Assembly (NCBI RefSeq): GCF_002201895.1
Contig: NZ_CP019436.1
Span: 1,215,867-1,279,866 of the forward strand
DNA from: Methanopyrus sp. SNP6
GTDB lineage: Archaea; JAADCQ01; Methanopyri; Methanopyrales; Methanopyraceae
DNA length: 64,000 nucleotides
Reading direction: 5' to 3'
Within the stretch, counting starts at the first letter, position 1, and the number at the start of each line of letters is the position of its first letter. The position numbers and the translations under genes were made by a program. Positions 1 through 9,171 of the stretch are shown here, in pieces. Below the pieces are notes generated by a model. The model had not been told where the DNA came from, made no database searches, and saw only the letters and a list, made by a program, of their open reading frames with translations.

Positions 1-555
1 CGGCGTGAGGGCGGTAGGATTACACTAGCACGAGCCGAGGAGGCCGACGTCGAGGTGATACCGGTGGAGCTCAAGATCCCCGAACACGTGGATACCGGAC
101 GCGATCGAATGACGCGGTTTGAGCGCCGCGTGGCGGAGCTCCTGGAACGAATGGGTGCCGAACGTACGGGGAAGGTTCGCAGGGCTCCCTTCAAGCTCCT
201 GGCTAAGGACGGCGAGACCGTGCTAGCACGGGCGGAGGATGGTGGAGACTGGGAGTCCATAGCCCTCAGGGATGTGGCCAGTGCTACGGGGTCGATGTGT
301 GTGATCGTGACTCGAGAGCGTCGCAAAGACACGTACGTACCTACGGTTGACATCGGGACCCTCGAGGAGATCAAGGACCTCGAGGACCTCAAGGAGTACC
401 TCCAAGAGCGTGATCCGGAGGAGCGTGTGAGACAGCTCGTTGAGGAGGCCGGCATAACGTCCCCGAAGGAGATAGCGCAACGCACCGGGATCCGTAAGTC
501 GGTGATACGAGAATTCCTGCGCAGGATGGGAGTCGCCGACGAGAGAAAAGTTTAA
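1..555 (+). CDS. HTH-containing protein, 5'-truncated by the window edge
   Basis: The reading frame is open from base 1, so the gene very probably starts upstream; a GTG at 55 is only an internal start candidate. The visible part is about 184 residues. It has a charged alpha/beta middle section and a C-terminal helix-turn-helix at about 40 to 10 residues from the end (around ITSPKEIAQRTGIRKSVIRE). This suggests a DNA-binding transcriptional regulator, but I do not recognise the family of the N-terminal part. The stop codon lies inside the TATA box of the thermosome gene, so the two genes are packed with no spacer. The target is unknown. Regulation of the downstream chaperonin gene is possible but not shown. 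Confidence 0.7.
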   Translation, partial: RREGGRITLARAEEADVEVIPVELKIPEHVDTGRDRMTRFERRVAELLERMGAERTGKVRRAPFKLLAKDGETVLARAEDGGDWESIALRDVASATGSMCVIVTRERRKDTYVPTVDIGTLEEIKDLEDLKEYLQERDPEERVRQLVEEAGITSPKEIAQRTGIRKSVIREFLRRMGVADERKV

Positions 556-558
556 ATA
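551..558 (+). promoter_or_regulatory. TATA box of the thermosome gene
   Basis: The sequence TTTAAATA follows a purine-rich stretch (GAGAGAAAAG) that fits an archaeal BRE. A start site about 25 bases downstream (near 580) would give a leader of about 35 bases containing the GGGGGAG ribosome site at 603-609. The box overlaps the stop codon of the preceding gene, so the thermosome has its own promoter despite the tight packing. Confidence 0.7.
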
Positions 559-616
559 TAAGTGCTTATTAGTACGCGGATGAGCGAAAAGGGGCCAGAA
601 ACGGGGGAGATCGCAT

Positions 617-2257
617 ATGGCGATGCTAGCAGGTGATGGGAGGCAGGTTCTGATCCTGCCGGAGGGTTACCAGCGGTTCGTCGGTCGAGATGCTCAGCGA
701 ATGAACATCATGGCCGCACGCGTGGTAGCCGAGACTGTTAGGACCACCCTAGGTCCGATGGGCATGGATAAGATGCTAGTCGACGAGATGGGCGACGTCG
801 TGGTGACCAACGACGGTGTAACCATCCTGGAAGAGATGGACGTCGAGCACCCGGCCGCTAAGATGGTGGTGGAAGTCGCCAAGACGCAGGAGGATGAAGT
901 TGGCGACGGTACGACCACTGCCGTCGTGCTCGCGGGTGAGCTGCTGCACAAGGCCGAGGACCTGCTACAGCAGGACATCCACCCGACCGTGATCGCACGC
1001 GGTTTCCGGATGGCCGTCGAGAAGGCCGAGGAGATCCTCGAGGAGATTGCCGAAGAGATCGACCCGGACGACGAGGAGACGCTCAAGAAGATCGCCAAGA
1101 CCGCGATGACCGGTAAGGGCGTGGAGAAGGCCCGGGACTACCTGGCCGAGCTGGTCGTGAAGGCCGTCAAGCAGGTTGCAGAGGAGGAGGACGGAGAGAT
1201 CGTCATCGACACGGACCACATCAAGCTGGAGAAGAAGGAAGGTGGCGGGCTCGAGGACACCGAGCTGGTCAAGGGCATGGTGATCGACAAGGAGCGAGTG
1301 CACCCAGGCATGCCGCGCCGTGTGGAGAACGCAAAGATCGCTCTGCTGAACTGCCCGATCGAGGTCAAGGAGACCGAGACCGATGCCGAGATCAGGATCA
1401 CCGACCCGGAGCAGCTGCAAGCCTTCATCGAGGAAGAGGAGCGCATGCTGCAAGATATGGTAGACAAGATCGCAGAGACGGGCGCGAACGTTGTCTTCTG
1501 CCAGAAGGGTATCGATGATCTGGCCCAGCACTACCTGGCGAAGAAGGGCATCCTAGCGGTACGGCGTGTTAAGAAGTCCGACATGCAGAAGCTGGCCAGG
1601 GCGACCGGAGCCCGCATCGTGACGAACATCGACGACCTGAGCGAGGAGGACCTAGGTGAGGCTGAGGTCGTCGAGGAGAAGAAGGTCGCCGGCGACAAGA
1701 TGATCTTCGTGGAGGGCTGCAAGGACCCGAAGGCCGTGACCATCCTGATCCGCGGTGGTACCGAGCACGTGGTCGACGAGGCCGAGAGAGCCATCGAAGA
1801 CGCCGTCGGAGTTGTGGCGGCGGCCCTAGAGGACGGTAAGGTGGTAGCCGGCGGCGGTGCTCCGGAGGTCGAGGTGGCCAGGCAGCTGAGGGACTTCGCG
1901 GACGGTGTGGAGGGCCGCGAGCAGCTCGCCGTTGAGGCGTTCGCCGACGCACTGGAGATCATCCCGAGAACGCTGGCCGAAAACAGCGGACTCGACCCGA
2001 TCGACGTGCTGGTGCAGCTGCGCGCCAAGCACGAGGAGGGTCAGGTGACCGCCGGTATCGACGTGTTCGAAGGTGAAGTCAAGGACATACTCGAGGAGGG
2101 TGTCGTCGAGCCGTTGCGAGTGAAGACCCAGGCACTGGCGAGCGCCACCGAGGCCGCGGAGATGATTCTGCGAATCGATGACGTCATCGCCGCCAGGGAG
2201 CTGAGCACGGAGGAAGAGGAGGAGGAAGAGGAGAGCGGTGGTAGCAGCGAGTTCTAA
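617..2257 (+). CDS. thsA: Thermosome subunit (group II chaperonin)
   Basis: Cytosolic ATP-driven chaperonin that folds proteins inside a double-ring cage. The 546-residue product has the full family length. It shows the N-terminal [13 protein letters not shown] motif, the nucleotide-binding GDGTTT motif at about residues 96-101 and the C-terminal equatorial GGG segment ([16 protein letters not shown]). The tail is very rich in glutamate and ends GGSSEF. The ATG at 617 is preceded by GGGGGAG at 8 bases. The gene has its own strong TATA box and looks monocistronic: a pyrimidine-rich run follows the stop and the next gene is on the other strand. It is the only thermosome gene in the window, so the ring is probably homo-oligomeric, as known for Methanopyrus. 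Confidence 0.98.
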   Translation: MAMLAGDGRQVLILPEGYQRFVGRDAQRMNIMAARVVAETVRTTLGPMGMDKMLVDEMGDVVVTNDGVTILEEMDVEHPAAKMVVEVAKTQEDEVGDGTTTAVVLAGELLHKAEDLLQQDIHPTVIARGFRMAVEKAEEILEEIAEEIDPDDEETLKKIAKTAMTGKGVEKARDYLAELVVKAVKQVAEEEDGEIVIDTDHIKLEKKEGGGLEDTELVKGMVIDKERVHPGMPRRVENAKIALLNCPIEVKETETDAEIRITDPEQLQAFIEEEERMLQDMVDKIAETGANVVFCQKGIDDLAQHYLAKKGILAVRRVKKSDMQKLARATGARIVTNIDDLSEEDLGEAEVVEEKKVAGDKMIFVEGCKDPKAVTILIRGGTEHVVDEAERAIEDAVGVVAAALEDGKVVAGGGAPEVEVARQLRDFADGVEGREQLAVEAFADALEIIPRTLAENSGLDPIDVLVQLRAKHEEGQVTAGIDVFEGEVKDILEEGVVEPLRVKTQALASATEAAEMILRIDDVIAARELSTEEEEEEEESGGSSEF

Positions 2258-2327
2258 ACTCCTCCCTCCCCGAAACGCGCCTCCACACCGAATCGTTTTG
2301 AATTACATAACGTTCTCGGAGGTGCGC

Positions 2328-2594
2328 TCAGCGGAACCCCTTGGCCGCACTCCACATTAAGAATAACATAATCAACATCATCGCCAATGCCAGTACTGCC
2401 ACGATCAGCGCCATTTTCGGTGAGCTTCCCACGACGATCGGCACCGGACCGATCAAGATCACACCGCCCCACCCTCCCCTACCCGAAGCGTTCTTGATCG
2501 CTAACAGGAGGATAGCCAGTGCTGTCAGAACTATGCCCGCGAACGTTATCAGCACGCCGACTTTGAGGACGTCCTCGACACGCAGGGTTATCAC
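2328..2594 (-). CDS. DUF131 / TIGR00304-type small membrane protein
   Basis: An 88-residue protein with two membrane helices (about residues 11-33 and 60-83) separated by a glycine-rich loop with the conserved GGVILIGPVPIVVGSS stretch typical of the archaeal DUF131 family. The function is unknown. The gene is head to head with secF (18 bases between the GTG starts); other archaea also keep DUF131 genes next to secDF, so a role in membrane protein handling or export is a reasonable inference. The start is the GTG whose complement lies at 2592-2594, with the run cccctcgggg just upstream on the coding strand. Confidence 0.8.
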   Translation of the reverse strand: MITLRVEDVLKVGVLITFAGIVLTALAILLLAIKNASGRGGWGGVILIGPVPIVVGSSPKMALIVAVLALAMMLIMLFLMWSAAKGFR

Positions 2595-2612
2595 CCCTCG
2601 GGGGGCGCGAGT

Positions 2613-3437
2613 GTGGGGTTGTTCGAGAAGTACGTCTCCAACTTGAACCGCCTTCTGATCCTCACAATGGTGTTCGCTACGATCTGCGTAGGATCTGTCC
2701 TCACCTTAGGGGTTAAAAAAGGCATTGACCTCAAAGGAGGTACCATGGTGATCCTGAGAACGGAGAAGGATCCCGATACCGTAACTGGCGAGGCTTCGAG
2801 AATCCTCGGAGTGTCCGACGTGGAAGCTATACGTTCCTCCCAGGGCGATGTGATCGTGCAGGTTCCTAAGTACCTGTCGGCAGATGACGTGAACAAACTC
2901 GCACGGGCCGTCGAAGGGGAGGTCGAGTCCGTCCAGACTGTCGGGCCGGCGTTGGGCCGTGTGTTCTGGGAGAGCGTCAAAGTAGCCGTGCCACTGGCGT
3001 TGGTCGCTGTCTCCATCGTCGTGTTCGCCATGTTCCGAAAACCGATGCTGAGTGCTGCCGTGTTGGGAGCACTGGCTTTAGACCTCGTCGACGCGCTCGG
3101 ATTGATGGCGCTCACAGGCGTACCACTAACCCTAGCGAGCTTCGCGGGCCTCCTTATGATCATAGGTTACGCGGTTGATAGCAACATACTCCTCTCCATG
3201 TACACCGTGAAGCGTCGCAGGGTCAGGACGGTCGATCGGGCGATCGCGGACTCGTTTAAGACTGGTATCGTCATGGTGGCCACTACCGCAGCGGCCGCGT
3301 GCGCGCTGTTCTTACTATCTATGTCCGAAGCCATGTTCGAAATCGCCGCCGTCGTGATCTTCGGGCTAATTGCGGACGTCCTCAACACTTGGATCTTCAA
3401 CGCTTGGGTCATCCGCGAGAAGATCGTGGGGAGGTGA
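2613..3437 (+). CDS. secF: Protein-export membrane protein SecF
   Basis: Accessory subunit of the Sec translocon that helps complete protein export using the ion gradient. The 274-residue protein has TM1 at about residues 14-33, the conserved GIDLKGGTMV segment, an external domain to about residue 120 and five further helices. The fourth-helix signature GYAVDSNILLSMYTVKRR is present. The start is GTG at 2613. SecD follows after 3 bases, so the two are co-translated. The archaeal order F-D is the reverse of the bacterial one. The nearby signal peptidase and secreted proteins in this window are likely users of the pathway. Confidence 0.93.
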   Translation: MGLFEKYVSNLNRLLILTMVFATICVGSVLTLGVKKGIDLKGGTMVILRTEKDPDTVTGEASRILGVSDVEAIRSSQGDVIVQVPKYLSADDVNKLARAVEGEVESVQTVGPALGRVFWESVKVAVPLALVAVSIVVFAMFRKPMLSAAVLGALALDLVDALGLMALTGVPLTLASFAGLLMIIGYAVDSNILLSMYTVKRRRVRTVDRAIADSFKTGIVMVATTAAAACALFLLSMSEAMFEIAAVVIFGLIADVLNTWIFNAWVIREKIVGR

Positions 3438-3440
3438 TCT

Positions 3441-4652
3441 TTGTCCGGGCTGAGATGGATGAAGGAGAACTGGAGACTACTCGTGATAATCGCCGTATGG
3501 GTCGTAGCGGCGACGTCCCTCGCAGTGAAAGGTGTGAACCTGGGTCTGGAGCTTAAAGGTGGCACCATGGTCATAGCCAAGACGGACCATCCGCTTAGTA
3601 AGAGAGAGATCGACCAGACCGTAACGGTGCTCGAAAGTCGTCTCTCTACCTTTGGCTTCAAGGGCATCAAGATCCAGCCGGTCGGACACGACCATATCAT
3701 CGTGATGCTTCCGGGCACACCGCCCAAGGAGGCGGTCGAACTCATTACCAAGCCGGGACGTTTCGAGGCCAAATACAAGGGTAAAACGGTCATCACCGGC
3801 CAGGATATAGAGTCAGTGGAGTCTCCGAGGATAGAACGCGTCGAAGGCGGTTACCAATGGTCGGTCCCGTTCAGGCTGACGGCGGAGGGCGCCCGCAAGT
3901 TCGCGGAGGTGGCCAAGAACGCTCCGGGCCAGCCGATCGACATGTACCTAGACAACAAAAAGGTGTCAAGCCCGCGGATCTCCGAAGATCTGGCCATGGC
4001 TGCGGCATCCGGTCACATGGAGCGGGAGATCGAGATCGTAGGTGGTGCCAAGACTAAGGAGCAGGCGGAACGTGAAGCCAAGGAGATAATGGCGGTTCTA
4101 CGTTCCGGTCAGCTTCCGGCGAAGCTCGTTCCAGAGGGTGTTTACTCCGTGTCCGCCACGTTGGGTCAGAACTTCCTCAAGATGGCGATGATCGCCGGAG
4201 CGATCGCGTTCGCGGCAGTGTCGGTGATCATCGCGCTGAGGTACAGGGACATCAGGATCTCTGGTCCGATACTGTTTACGGGATTCTCCGAGGTAGTCTT
4301 CCTCATAGGTCTTGCCTCGCTAACGGGTTTTACGATCGACCTGCCCGCGTTAGCGGGAATCATCCTATCGATAGGTAGCGGCGTGGACGATCTCATAGTG
4401 ATCACCGACGAGATCGTCCGCGGTGAGCGTAGGAAGGAAGAGCTCGCACTCCGTCAACGGATCAAACGGGCTTTCAGCGTAGTACTGGCGTCGTTCGCGA
4501 CGCTGGCGGCGGCGATGGCGGTATTGTTCGTCGCCGGTATGGGTCTTCTGAAGGGGTTCGCGATAATGACCATCGCCGGAGCGTTTTACGGTGTCGTCAT
4601 CACCAGACCGGTGTACGCGGACCTACTGAAGAAGGTACTCGGAGTGGAGTAG
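3441..4652 (+). CDS. secD: Protein-export membrane protein SecD
   Basis: Partner of SecF. The 403-residue protein has TM1 at about residues 14-33, the GLELKGGTMV motif, a large external domain and the helix bundle from about residue 245 to 400 with IILSIGSGVDDLIVITDE, the archaeal version of the conserved TM4 motif. The start is TTG at 3441, three bases after the secF stop and preceded by the GGGGAGGTGA that ends secF. The domain is shorter than in bacterial SecD, as is usual in archaea. Confidence 0.93.
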   Translation: MSGLRWMKENWRLLVIIAVWVVAATSLAVKGVNLGLELKGGTMVIAKTDHPLSKREIDQTVTVLESRLSTFGFKGIKIQPVGHDHIIVMLPGTPPKEAVELITKPGRFEAKYKGKTVITGQDIESVESPRIERVEGGYQWSVPFRLTAEGARKFAEVAKNAPGQPIDMYLDNKKVSSPRISEDLAMAAASGHMEREIEIVGGAKTKEQAEREAKEIMAVLRSGQLPAKLVPEGVYSVSATLGQNFLKMAMIAGAIAFAAVSVIIALRYRDIRISGPILFTGFSEVVFLIGLASLTGFTIDLPALAGIILSIGSGVDDLIVITDEIVRGERRKEELALRQRIKRAFSVVLASFATLAAAMAVLFVAGMGLLKGFAIMTIAGAFYGVVITRPVYADLLKKVLGVE

Positions 4653-4676
4653 GGGGGGATAGAAACGGATCCGATC

Positions 4677-6149
4677 GTGGATGTGAAGCTGGTAAGCAAG
4701 ATCCTGGGAACCGTCATGAAAGTCGCCGCCGTGCTCCCGCTACTACCTCTCCCGATTTCGCTACTTTACGGGGAATTAGATTGCATCGCTCCTCTCCTCT
4801 TGACTTCCATCCTCATGTTCGTCTTCGGGATCACCCTCGAGCGGATCGCGAGGGTCGAGCGTCACGTCCGTCCGAGACATGCGATCGTCGCCGTGCCCAT
4901 AATTTGGCTCGTTATTCCACTCTTCACATCGCTTCCTTACCGGTTCTGCGAACACATGTCGTGGCTAGACGCTTACTTCGAAAGCATGTCCGGATGGACT
5001 ACGACAGGTCTCACCGTACTCCCTGACATCGATCACGCGCATCGTACGATCCTGTTCTGGAGAAGCCTCGAGCAGTGGGTAGGAGGATTAGGCATCGTCG
5101 TGTCGATTATCAGTATCCTCAGGTTCGAAACACCGAGCCTTCTGTACGTCGCCGAGGCCCGTGAGGAGCGGATCAGACCGAACGTCGTTAACACAGCGAG
5201 AGAGATGTGGAAGATTTACATTACGATCACCGCGGTGGGTTTCCTAGCCCTGTGGGCCGCGGGAATGAATCCCTTCGACGCGCTAAACCACTCCATGACC
5301 GCTGTTGCCACCGGAGGGTTCTCCACGCGGTCCGAGAGCGTCGCCGCGTGGCACTCACCGGCCGTTGAACTAATCACGGTTGTTCTCATGGTGCTCGGAG
5401 CCACCAGCTTCGTAACTCACTACAGGGTAGCCAAGACCTTCCGTACGTCCTCCATTGAACTTCCAGCGCGGATTATTAAGGCACTTCGACAGTACCTCCA
5501 AGATCGACAGTTCCTCACCATGATCGGTCTCGTCATCGCTGTCACCGCGTATGCGAGCTCGGTATCCGGCGACCGAGCGTGGGACATCGTCCGGTACTAC
5601 GGGTACCAGGCGGTGTCCGCCATCACCTGCTGCGGATTTTCCAATGCGGACGTTCAATCGTTTCCCGAATACGTCAAGCTGGCCATAACCGTACTCATGA
5701 TAATCGGAGGATCCACGGCCTCTACGGCAGGAGCCATCAAGATCCTGCGCTTCCTGATCATGGCGGAAGCCGTGAAGGCGGCCATAGCACGCAGGACTCA
5801 ACCTATCCGAGGCATCGTCGTTCCTCGCATCGGCAGTAGGGTACTCTCTTATGATGAGATCTCCGACGCGTTCGCGATCGCCTCGGCGTACTTGTTCTTC
5901 CTACTCATAGGCACGCTGCTGCTCACGGCGTACGGGTACCCTCTGGTCGACGCCCTGTTCGAGGTCGCGTCGGCACAGGGCGGCGTCGGACTGTCCTCGG
6001 GGATCACGGCGCCCAATGCGCCGGCGTTCGTGAAAATCCTGCTTATCTTCCATATGTGGATAGGTAGATTGGAAGTCCTTCCGTGCCTAGCGGCCCTCTA
6101 CTGGCTGGCTTTGATCCCGAAAAGGCTCGTCGTCAAGGGTAAGGACTGA
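4677..6149 (+). CDS. trkH: Potassium uptake channel subunit TrkH/KtrB family
   Basis: Membrane subunit that conducts K+ inward. The 490-residue protein contains four pore-loop repeats, each with the filter-type glycine: SGWTTTGLTV, AVATGGFSTRS, ITCCGFSNADV and SAQGGVGLSSG, set among 8-10 hydrophobic helices. The start is GTG at 4677 with AGGGGGGGAT upstream. The regulatory subunit TrkA follows directly. Methanopyrus is reported to hold very high internal salt, so a strong K+ importer fits its physiology. The lineage of the transported ion is inferred from family membership. Confidence 0.92.
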   Translation: MDVKLVSKILGTVMKVAAVLPLLPLPISLLYGELDCIAPLLLTSILMFVFGITLERIARVERHVRPRHAIVAVPIIWLVIPLFTSLPYRFCEHMSWLDAYFESMSGWTTTGLTVLPDIDHAHRTILFWRSLEQWVGGLGIVVSIISILRFETPSLLYVAEAREERIRPNVVNTAREMWKIYITITAVGFLALWAAGMNPFDALNHSMTAVATGGFSTRSESVAAWHSPAVELITVVLMVLGATSFVTHYRVAKTFRTSSIELPARIIKALRQYLQDRQFLTMIGLVIAVTAYASSVSGDRAWDIVRYYGYQAVSAITCCGFSNADVQSFPEYVKLAITVLMIIGGSTASTAGAIKILRFLIMAEAVKAAIARRTQPIRGIVVPRIGSRVLSYDEISDAFAIASAYLFFLLIGTLLLTAYGYPLVDALFEVASAQGGVGLSSGITAPNAPAFVKILLIFHMWIGRLEVLPCLAALYWLALIPKRLVVKGKD

Positions 6150-6189
6150 CCCTTCGCCCTCCAGGGTGAGGTTCTCCGGGGGCAGTGTC

Positions 6190-6858
6190 ATGTACGTAGT
6201 TGTCGTGGGGGGCGGACGCGTCGGTAGGATACTGGCCGAGTTGCTGATAGCTCACGGTCATGACGTCGTCGTGATAGAAAAGGATAAAAGGAGAGCCAGG
6301 GAGCTCGCGCAGTCTGAACTGGACATCCTGGTCATCCAGGGAGACGCCACCGATCTCGACGTGTTGCAGGACGCCGAGATCGAGACCGCGGACGTCGTCG
6401 CGGCCGTGACCGATAAGGATGAGGTTAATCTCGCCGTATCCCTAATAGCTAAGGAGGAATTCGGTGTCGAGCGGGTCGTATCCCGTGTGACTGATGACAG
6501 GTTCGTGGACGTATTCCGACGCCTAGGAGTAGACGCAGTCGTAAACCCCGATCGCAGTGCCGCGCAACTTATAGAGAAGGCGATTACGAGGCCTAATCTC
6601 GTAGATATGATTATGTTCGGGCGCGGCGAGGCCGAGCTCTTGGAGTTCGAGGTAACCGAAGACTCTCAAGTATCCGGGAAGAAAATCTCGGAGATTCCGG
6701 CCGACTGCGTGATAGTAGCTATATATCGGGATGATGAGCTGGAGCTGCCCCGCGGCGACACGGAAATAAACCCTGGTGATCGGGTCCTCGTGCTCGCGCT
6801 ACGTGACAAACTCAAGAAGGTCGAGAAGCTCTTCAAAGGCCGCGACGAAGGGGAGTGA
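6190..6858 (+). CDS. trkA: Trk potassium uptake regulatory subunit TrkA
   Basis: Cytosolic gating ring subunit that binds NAD(H) or ATP/ADP and controls TrkH. From the ATG at 6190 the product has 222 residues. An N-terminal Rossmann domain begins with GGGRVGRILAEL, with the acidic ribose-binding residue in VVVIEKDKRRA, and a C-terminal TrkA-C domain covers about residues 140-215. A GTG at 6166 in frame is possible, but the GGGGGC at 6178-6183 is well placed for 6190 and family members start with the Rossmann strand. The stop is 5 bases before the ATPase subunit H start, so it may be read into the ATPase operon. Confidence 0.93.
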   Translation: MYVVVVGGGRVGRILAELLIAHGHDVVVIEKDKRRARELAQSELDILVIQGDATDLDVLQDAEIETADVVAAVTDKDEVNLAVSLIAKEEFGVERVVSRVTDDRFVDVFRRLGVDAVVNPDRSAAQLIEKAITRPNLVDMIMFGRGEAELLEFEVTEDSQVSGKKISEIPADCVIVAIYRDDELELPRGDTEINPGDRVLVLALRDKLKKVEKLFKGRDEGE

Positions 6859-6863
6859 CTCAC

Positions 6864-7184
6864 ATGGCGTCCGTCGCTCAGGTTCTAGACCGCATCCGAT
6901 CCGCCGAAACTGAGGCGCAGCGTAAGGTCGAGGAGGCTCGTGAGAAGGCCGAGAAGATCGTCGAGGAGGCCGAGAAGGAAGTCGAGGAAATCGTCAGGAA
7001 GGCTCGCGTGGAGGCCGAAGAGGAGGCCGAGAAGATCCTCCAGCAGGCGCTGAAGGAAGCCCGTGAGGAGGCTCGTAAAGTCCGCGAGGAGGGTGAGCGG
7101 GAGATCGAGAAACTTCGAAGTCAGGCCGAGGAGAGACTGGATGAAGCCGCAGATGCCGTCGTCGGGCTAGTTCTGGGGGAGTGA
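6864..7184 (+). CDS. ahaH: A-type ATP synthase subunit H (peripheral stalk coiled coil)
   Basis: First gene of the ATPase operon. The 106-residue product is almost entirely a Glu/Lys/Arg/Ala-rich coiled coil (residues 8-100), as expected for AhaH, which pairs with subunit E to form the peripheral stalk that resists rotation. I choose ATG 6864 because AAGGGGAG at 6848-6855 sits at the right distance; the GTG at 6855 is part of that site. The four bases before subunit I include the overlap of stop and ribosome site. Confidence 0.85.
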   Translation: MASVAQVLDRIRSAETEAQRKVEEAREKAEKIVEEAEKEVEEIVRKARVEAEEEAEKILQQALKEAREEARKVREEGEREIEKLRSQAEERLDEAADAVVGLVLGE

Positions 7185-7187
7185 GTA

Positions 7188-9158
7188 GTGGCCATCGAAC
7201 CTATGCGTGAGGTCTTCGTGTTCTGCTTGGACGAGAAAGTGTCGGACCTACTCAAGCGGGTTCAGCTCGAGGGTTGCCTCCATGTCGAGGATTTCTGGGA
7301 GGCTCACGGAGTCGAGAAGTTCTACGGTGTGAAGCGCCCGGAGGTACCTCGGGAACTGATGAAGCTCACCGACGTACTCACACGGCTCGCTAGGATCGAG
7401 GAATCGCTCCGTCGCATCCATGAGGAGGTTCGGTCCACCGGGTTACTCGACGCATTGAGACCGATGTTCAGTGCGGAGCGGCCCGAAACCGTGGAGTTCG
7501 AGCTCAAGCCGACCGAAGAGATCGTAGAGGACGCGAACGAGTTCCTCGAGGAACTGGAGTCCAAGGCCATGGAGAAACTGAATCGGCTGAACGAGCTCAA
7601 GGACGAGCTCGAGCGACTCAAGGAGGCGCGTTCCTTCCTGGAATATGTCGAGGAGGATTTCGACGTCTCCAATTTGGGAGAAGGACCGCGTGTGGTAGCT
7701 CGACTCTACACCGTACGGGCCGACTCTTGGGACGATCTAGTCCAGGAGCTCGACGGCGGACCCGCGTACGTGGGTAAGGTAGGGGAAACCGAAGACGGTG
7801 ACCCCATAGCAGTGATAGCGTTCCCGAAGGGTAGCAGGATAGAGTCCGAAATCCGCAGGTTCGGAGCCATGGAAGAGGAGGTAGTGAACGAGGTTCTAGA
7901 AGGTCGTGAAGGTTCCGTTCAGATAGTCCACGAGGAGTTGGCTGAGGAGATCGAAGAAGTCAAAGACGAGCTCGAGCGAACGAAGCATGAACTCGCGGAA
8001 TTCTACGAGGAGCATGGTACGGAGATCCGGGCGTGGGTGGAGCTTCTGGAGAACGAGCGCGAGCTGTTCGACGTGTTGCCTAAGCTCGCCATGACTGACA
8101 GAACCTACTTGATCTACGGCTGGGTGCCGGAGAAGGAAATCGACAGGTTCAAGGAGGTCGTGAAGGAGGCTACCGAGGGACTATGCGAGATAGTAGTACG
8201 AAAGCCATCGGACCTCGAGAACATGCCCGTACGCCTACGAAACCCGAGGTTCATCCAGCCTTTCGAAACCCTCGTGGAGATGTTCTCCCTGCCGAAGCCT
8301 ACTGAGATCGATCCAACACCGATAGTGGCGGTATTCTTCCCGATATACTTCGGTTTCATCCTGACGGATGCCGCCTACGGAGCCATTCTCACGGCGCTGG
8401 CCGCAGCGATCCGTATCGGAGCGGGACGGGTCGACGAGAGCATCCGGAAGTTCTCCGAGATACTGCTGTACGCTGGTATCGTCACGATCATCCTAGGTGT
8501 ACTTACCGGCGGTTACTTCGGGAACCTGTTAGGGATCAAGCCCCTATGGGTAGACCCGATGAGGGATCCGATCACGATACTCATCGTGGCGTTGGGCTTC
8601 GGAGTTCTCCATGTCGGTATCGGGTTGATACTCGGAATGTACATCTCCCTCAGAAAGCAGCGTGACATGAGATCCTTCATGCTCGACTACCTGTGCTGGT
8701 TCCTGATCCTTCTCGGCGGTTTGCTGGTGGCGGTAGCGTACAAGACGGGTGGTATTTACACGCCACTCGGATACGCCGGAACCGCCATCGCGGTAACGGG
8801 TTTCGCCCTCGTACTGGCCGGTCACAATCTCCTGGGTGTTCTGGACACTATCGGGTTCATGGGCGACATACTGTCCTACTCACGACTGCTAGCCGGGTGT
8901 CTGTCAACCGCCGGTATTGCGCTGGTGGTTAACCTGCTGGCTAAAATGGTCGAAGGACTCGGCGTGGCAGGGTATGTGATCGCAAGTATCATCCTCATCG
9001 GTGGACACGTGTTCAACATGGCAATGAACGGGCTTGGAGCCTTCGTGCACAGTCTACGATTGCACTACGTCGAGTTCTTCAGCAAGTTCTACGAAGGAGG
9101 TGGAAAGCCGTTCGAGCCGCTAGAACTCAAGGGTGAGCACGTAAAAATACGCGCTTGA
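7188..9158 (+). CDS. ahaI: A-type ATP synthase subunit I (a subunit)
   Basis: Stator membrane subunit that forms the ion half-channels beside the c-ring. The 656-residue protein has an N-terminal cytoplasmic domain of about 370 residues with two long coiled-coil arms (around 100-150 and 245-275), then about eight membrane helices. The essential arginine lies in DILSYSRLLAGCLSTAGIA, and GGHVFNMAMNGLGAFVHSLRLHYVEFF near the end is the usual terminal motif. The start is GTG 7188. The ion used (H+ or Na+) cannot be read from this subunit alone, but subunit K next door has sodium-type ligands. Confidence 0.95.
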   Translation: MAIEPMREVFVFCLDEKVSDLLKRVQLEGCLHVEDFWEAHGVEKFYGVKRPEVPRELMKLTDVLTRLARIEESLRRIHEEVRSTGLLDALRPMFSAERPETVEFELKPTEEIVEDANEFLEELESKAMEKLNRLNELKDELERLKEARSFLEYVEEDFDVSNLGEGPRVVARLYTVRADSWDDLVQELDGGPAYVGKVGETEDGDPIAVIAFPKGSRIESEIRRFGAMEEEVVNEVLEGREGSVQIVHEELAEEIEEVKDELERTKHELAEFYEEHGTEIRAWVELLENERELFDVLPKLAMTDRTYLIYGWVPEKEIDRFKEVVKEATEGLCEIVVRKPSDLENMPVRLRNPRFIQPFETLVEMFSLPKPTEIDPTPIVAVFFPIYFGFILTDAAYGAILTALAAAIRIGAGRVDESIRKFSEILLYAGIVTIILGVLTGGYFGNLLGIKPLWVDPMRDPITILIVALGFGVLHVGIGLILGMYISLRKQRDMRSFMLDYLCWFLILLGGLLVAVAYKTGGIYTPLGYAGTAIAVTGFALVLAGHNLLGVLDTIGFMGDILSYSRLLAGCLSTAGIALVVNLLAKMVEGLGVAGYVIASIILIGGHVFNMAMNGLGAFVHSLRLHYVEFFSKFYEGGGKPFEPLELKGEHVKIRA

Positions 9159-9171
9159 GGGGGAAATCCGG

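Noticed and set aside
965-1531. Long minus-strand frames inside the thermosome gene
   Set aside because: They are in the shadow of a clearly coding plus-strand gene in GC-rich DNA and have no ribosome site or motif.
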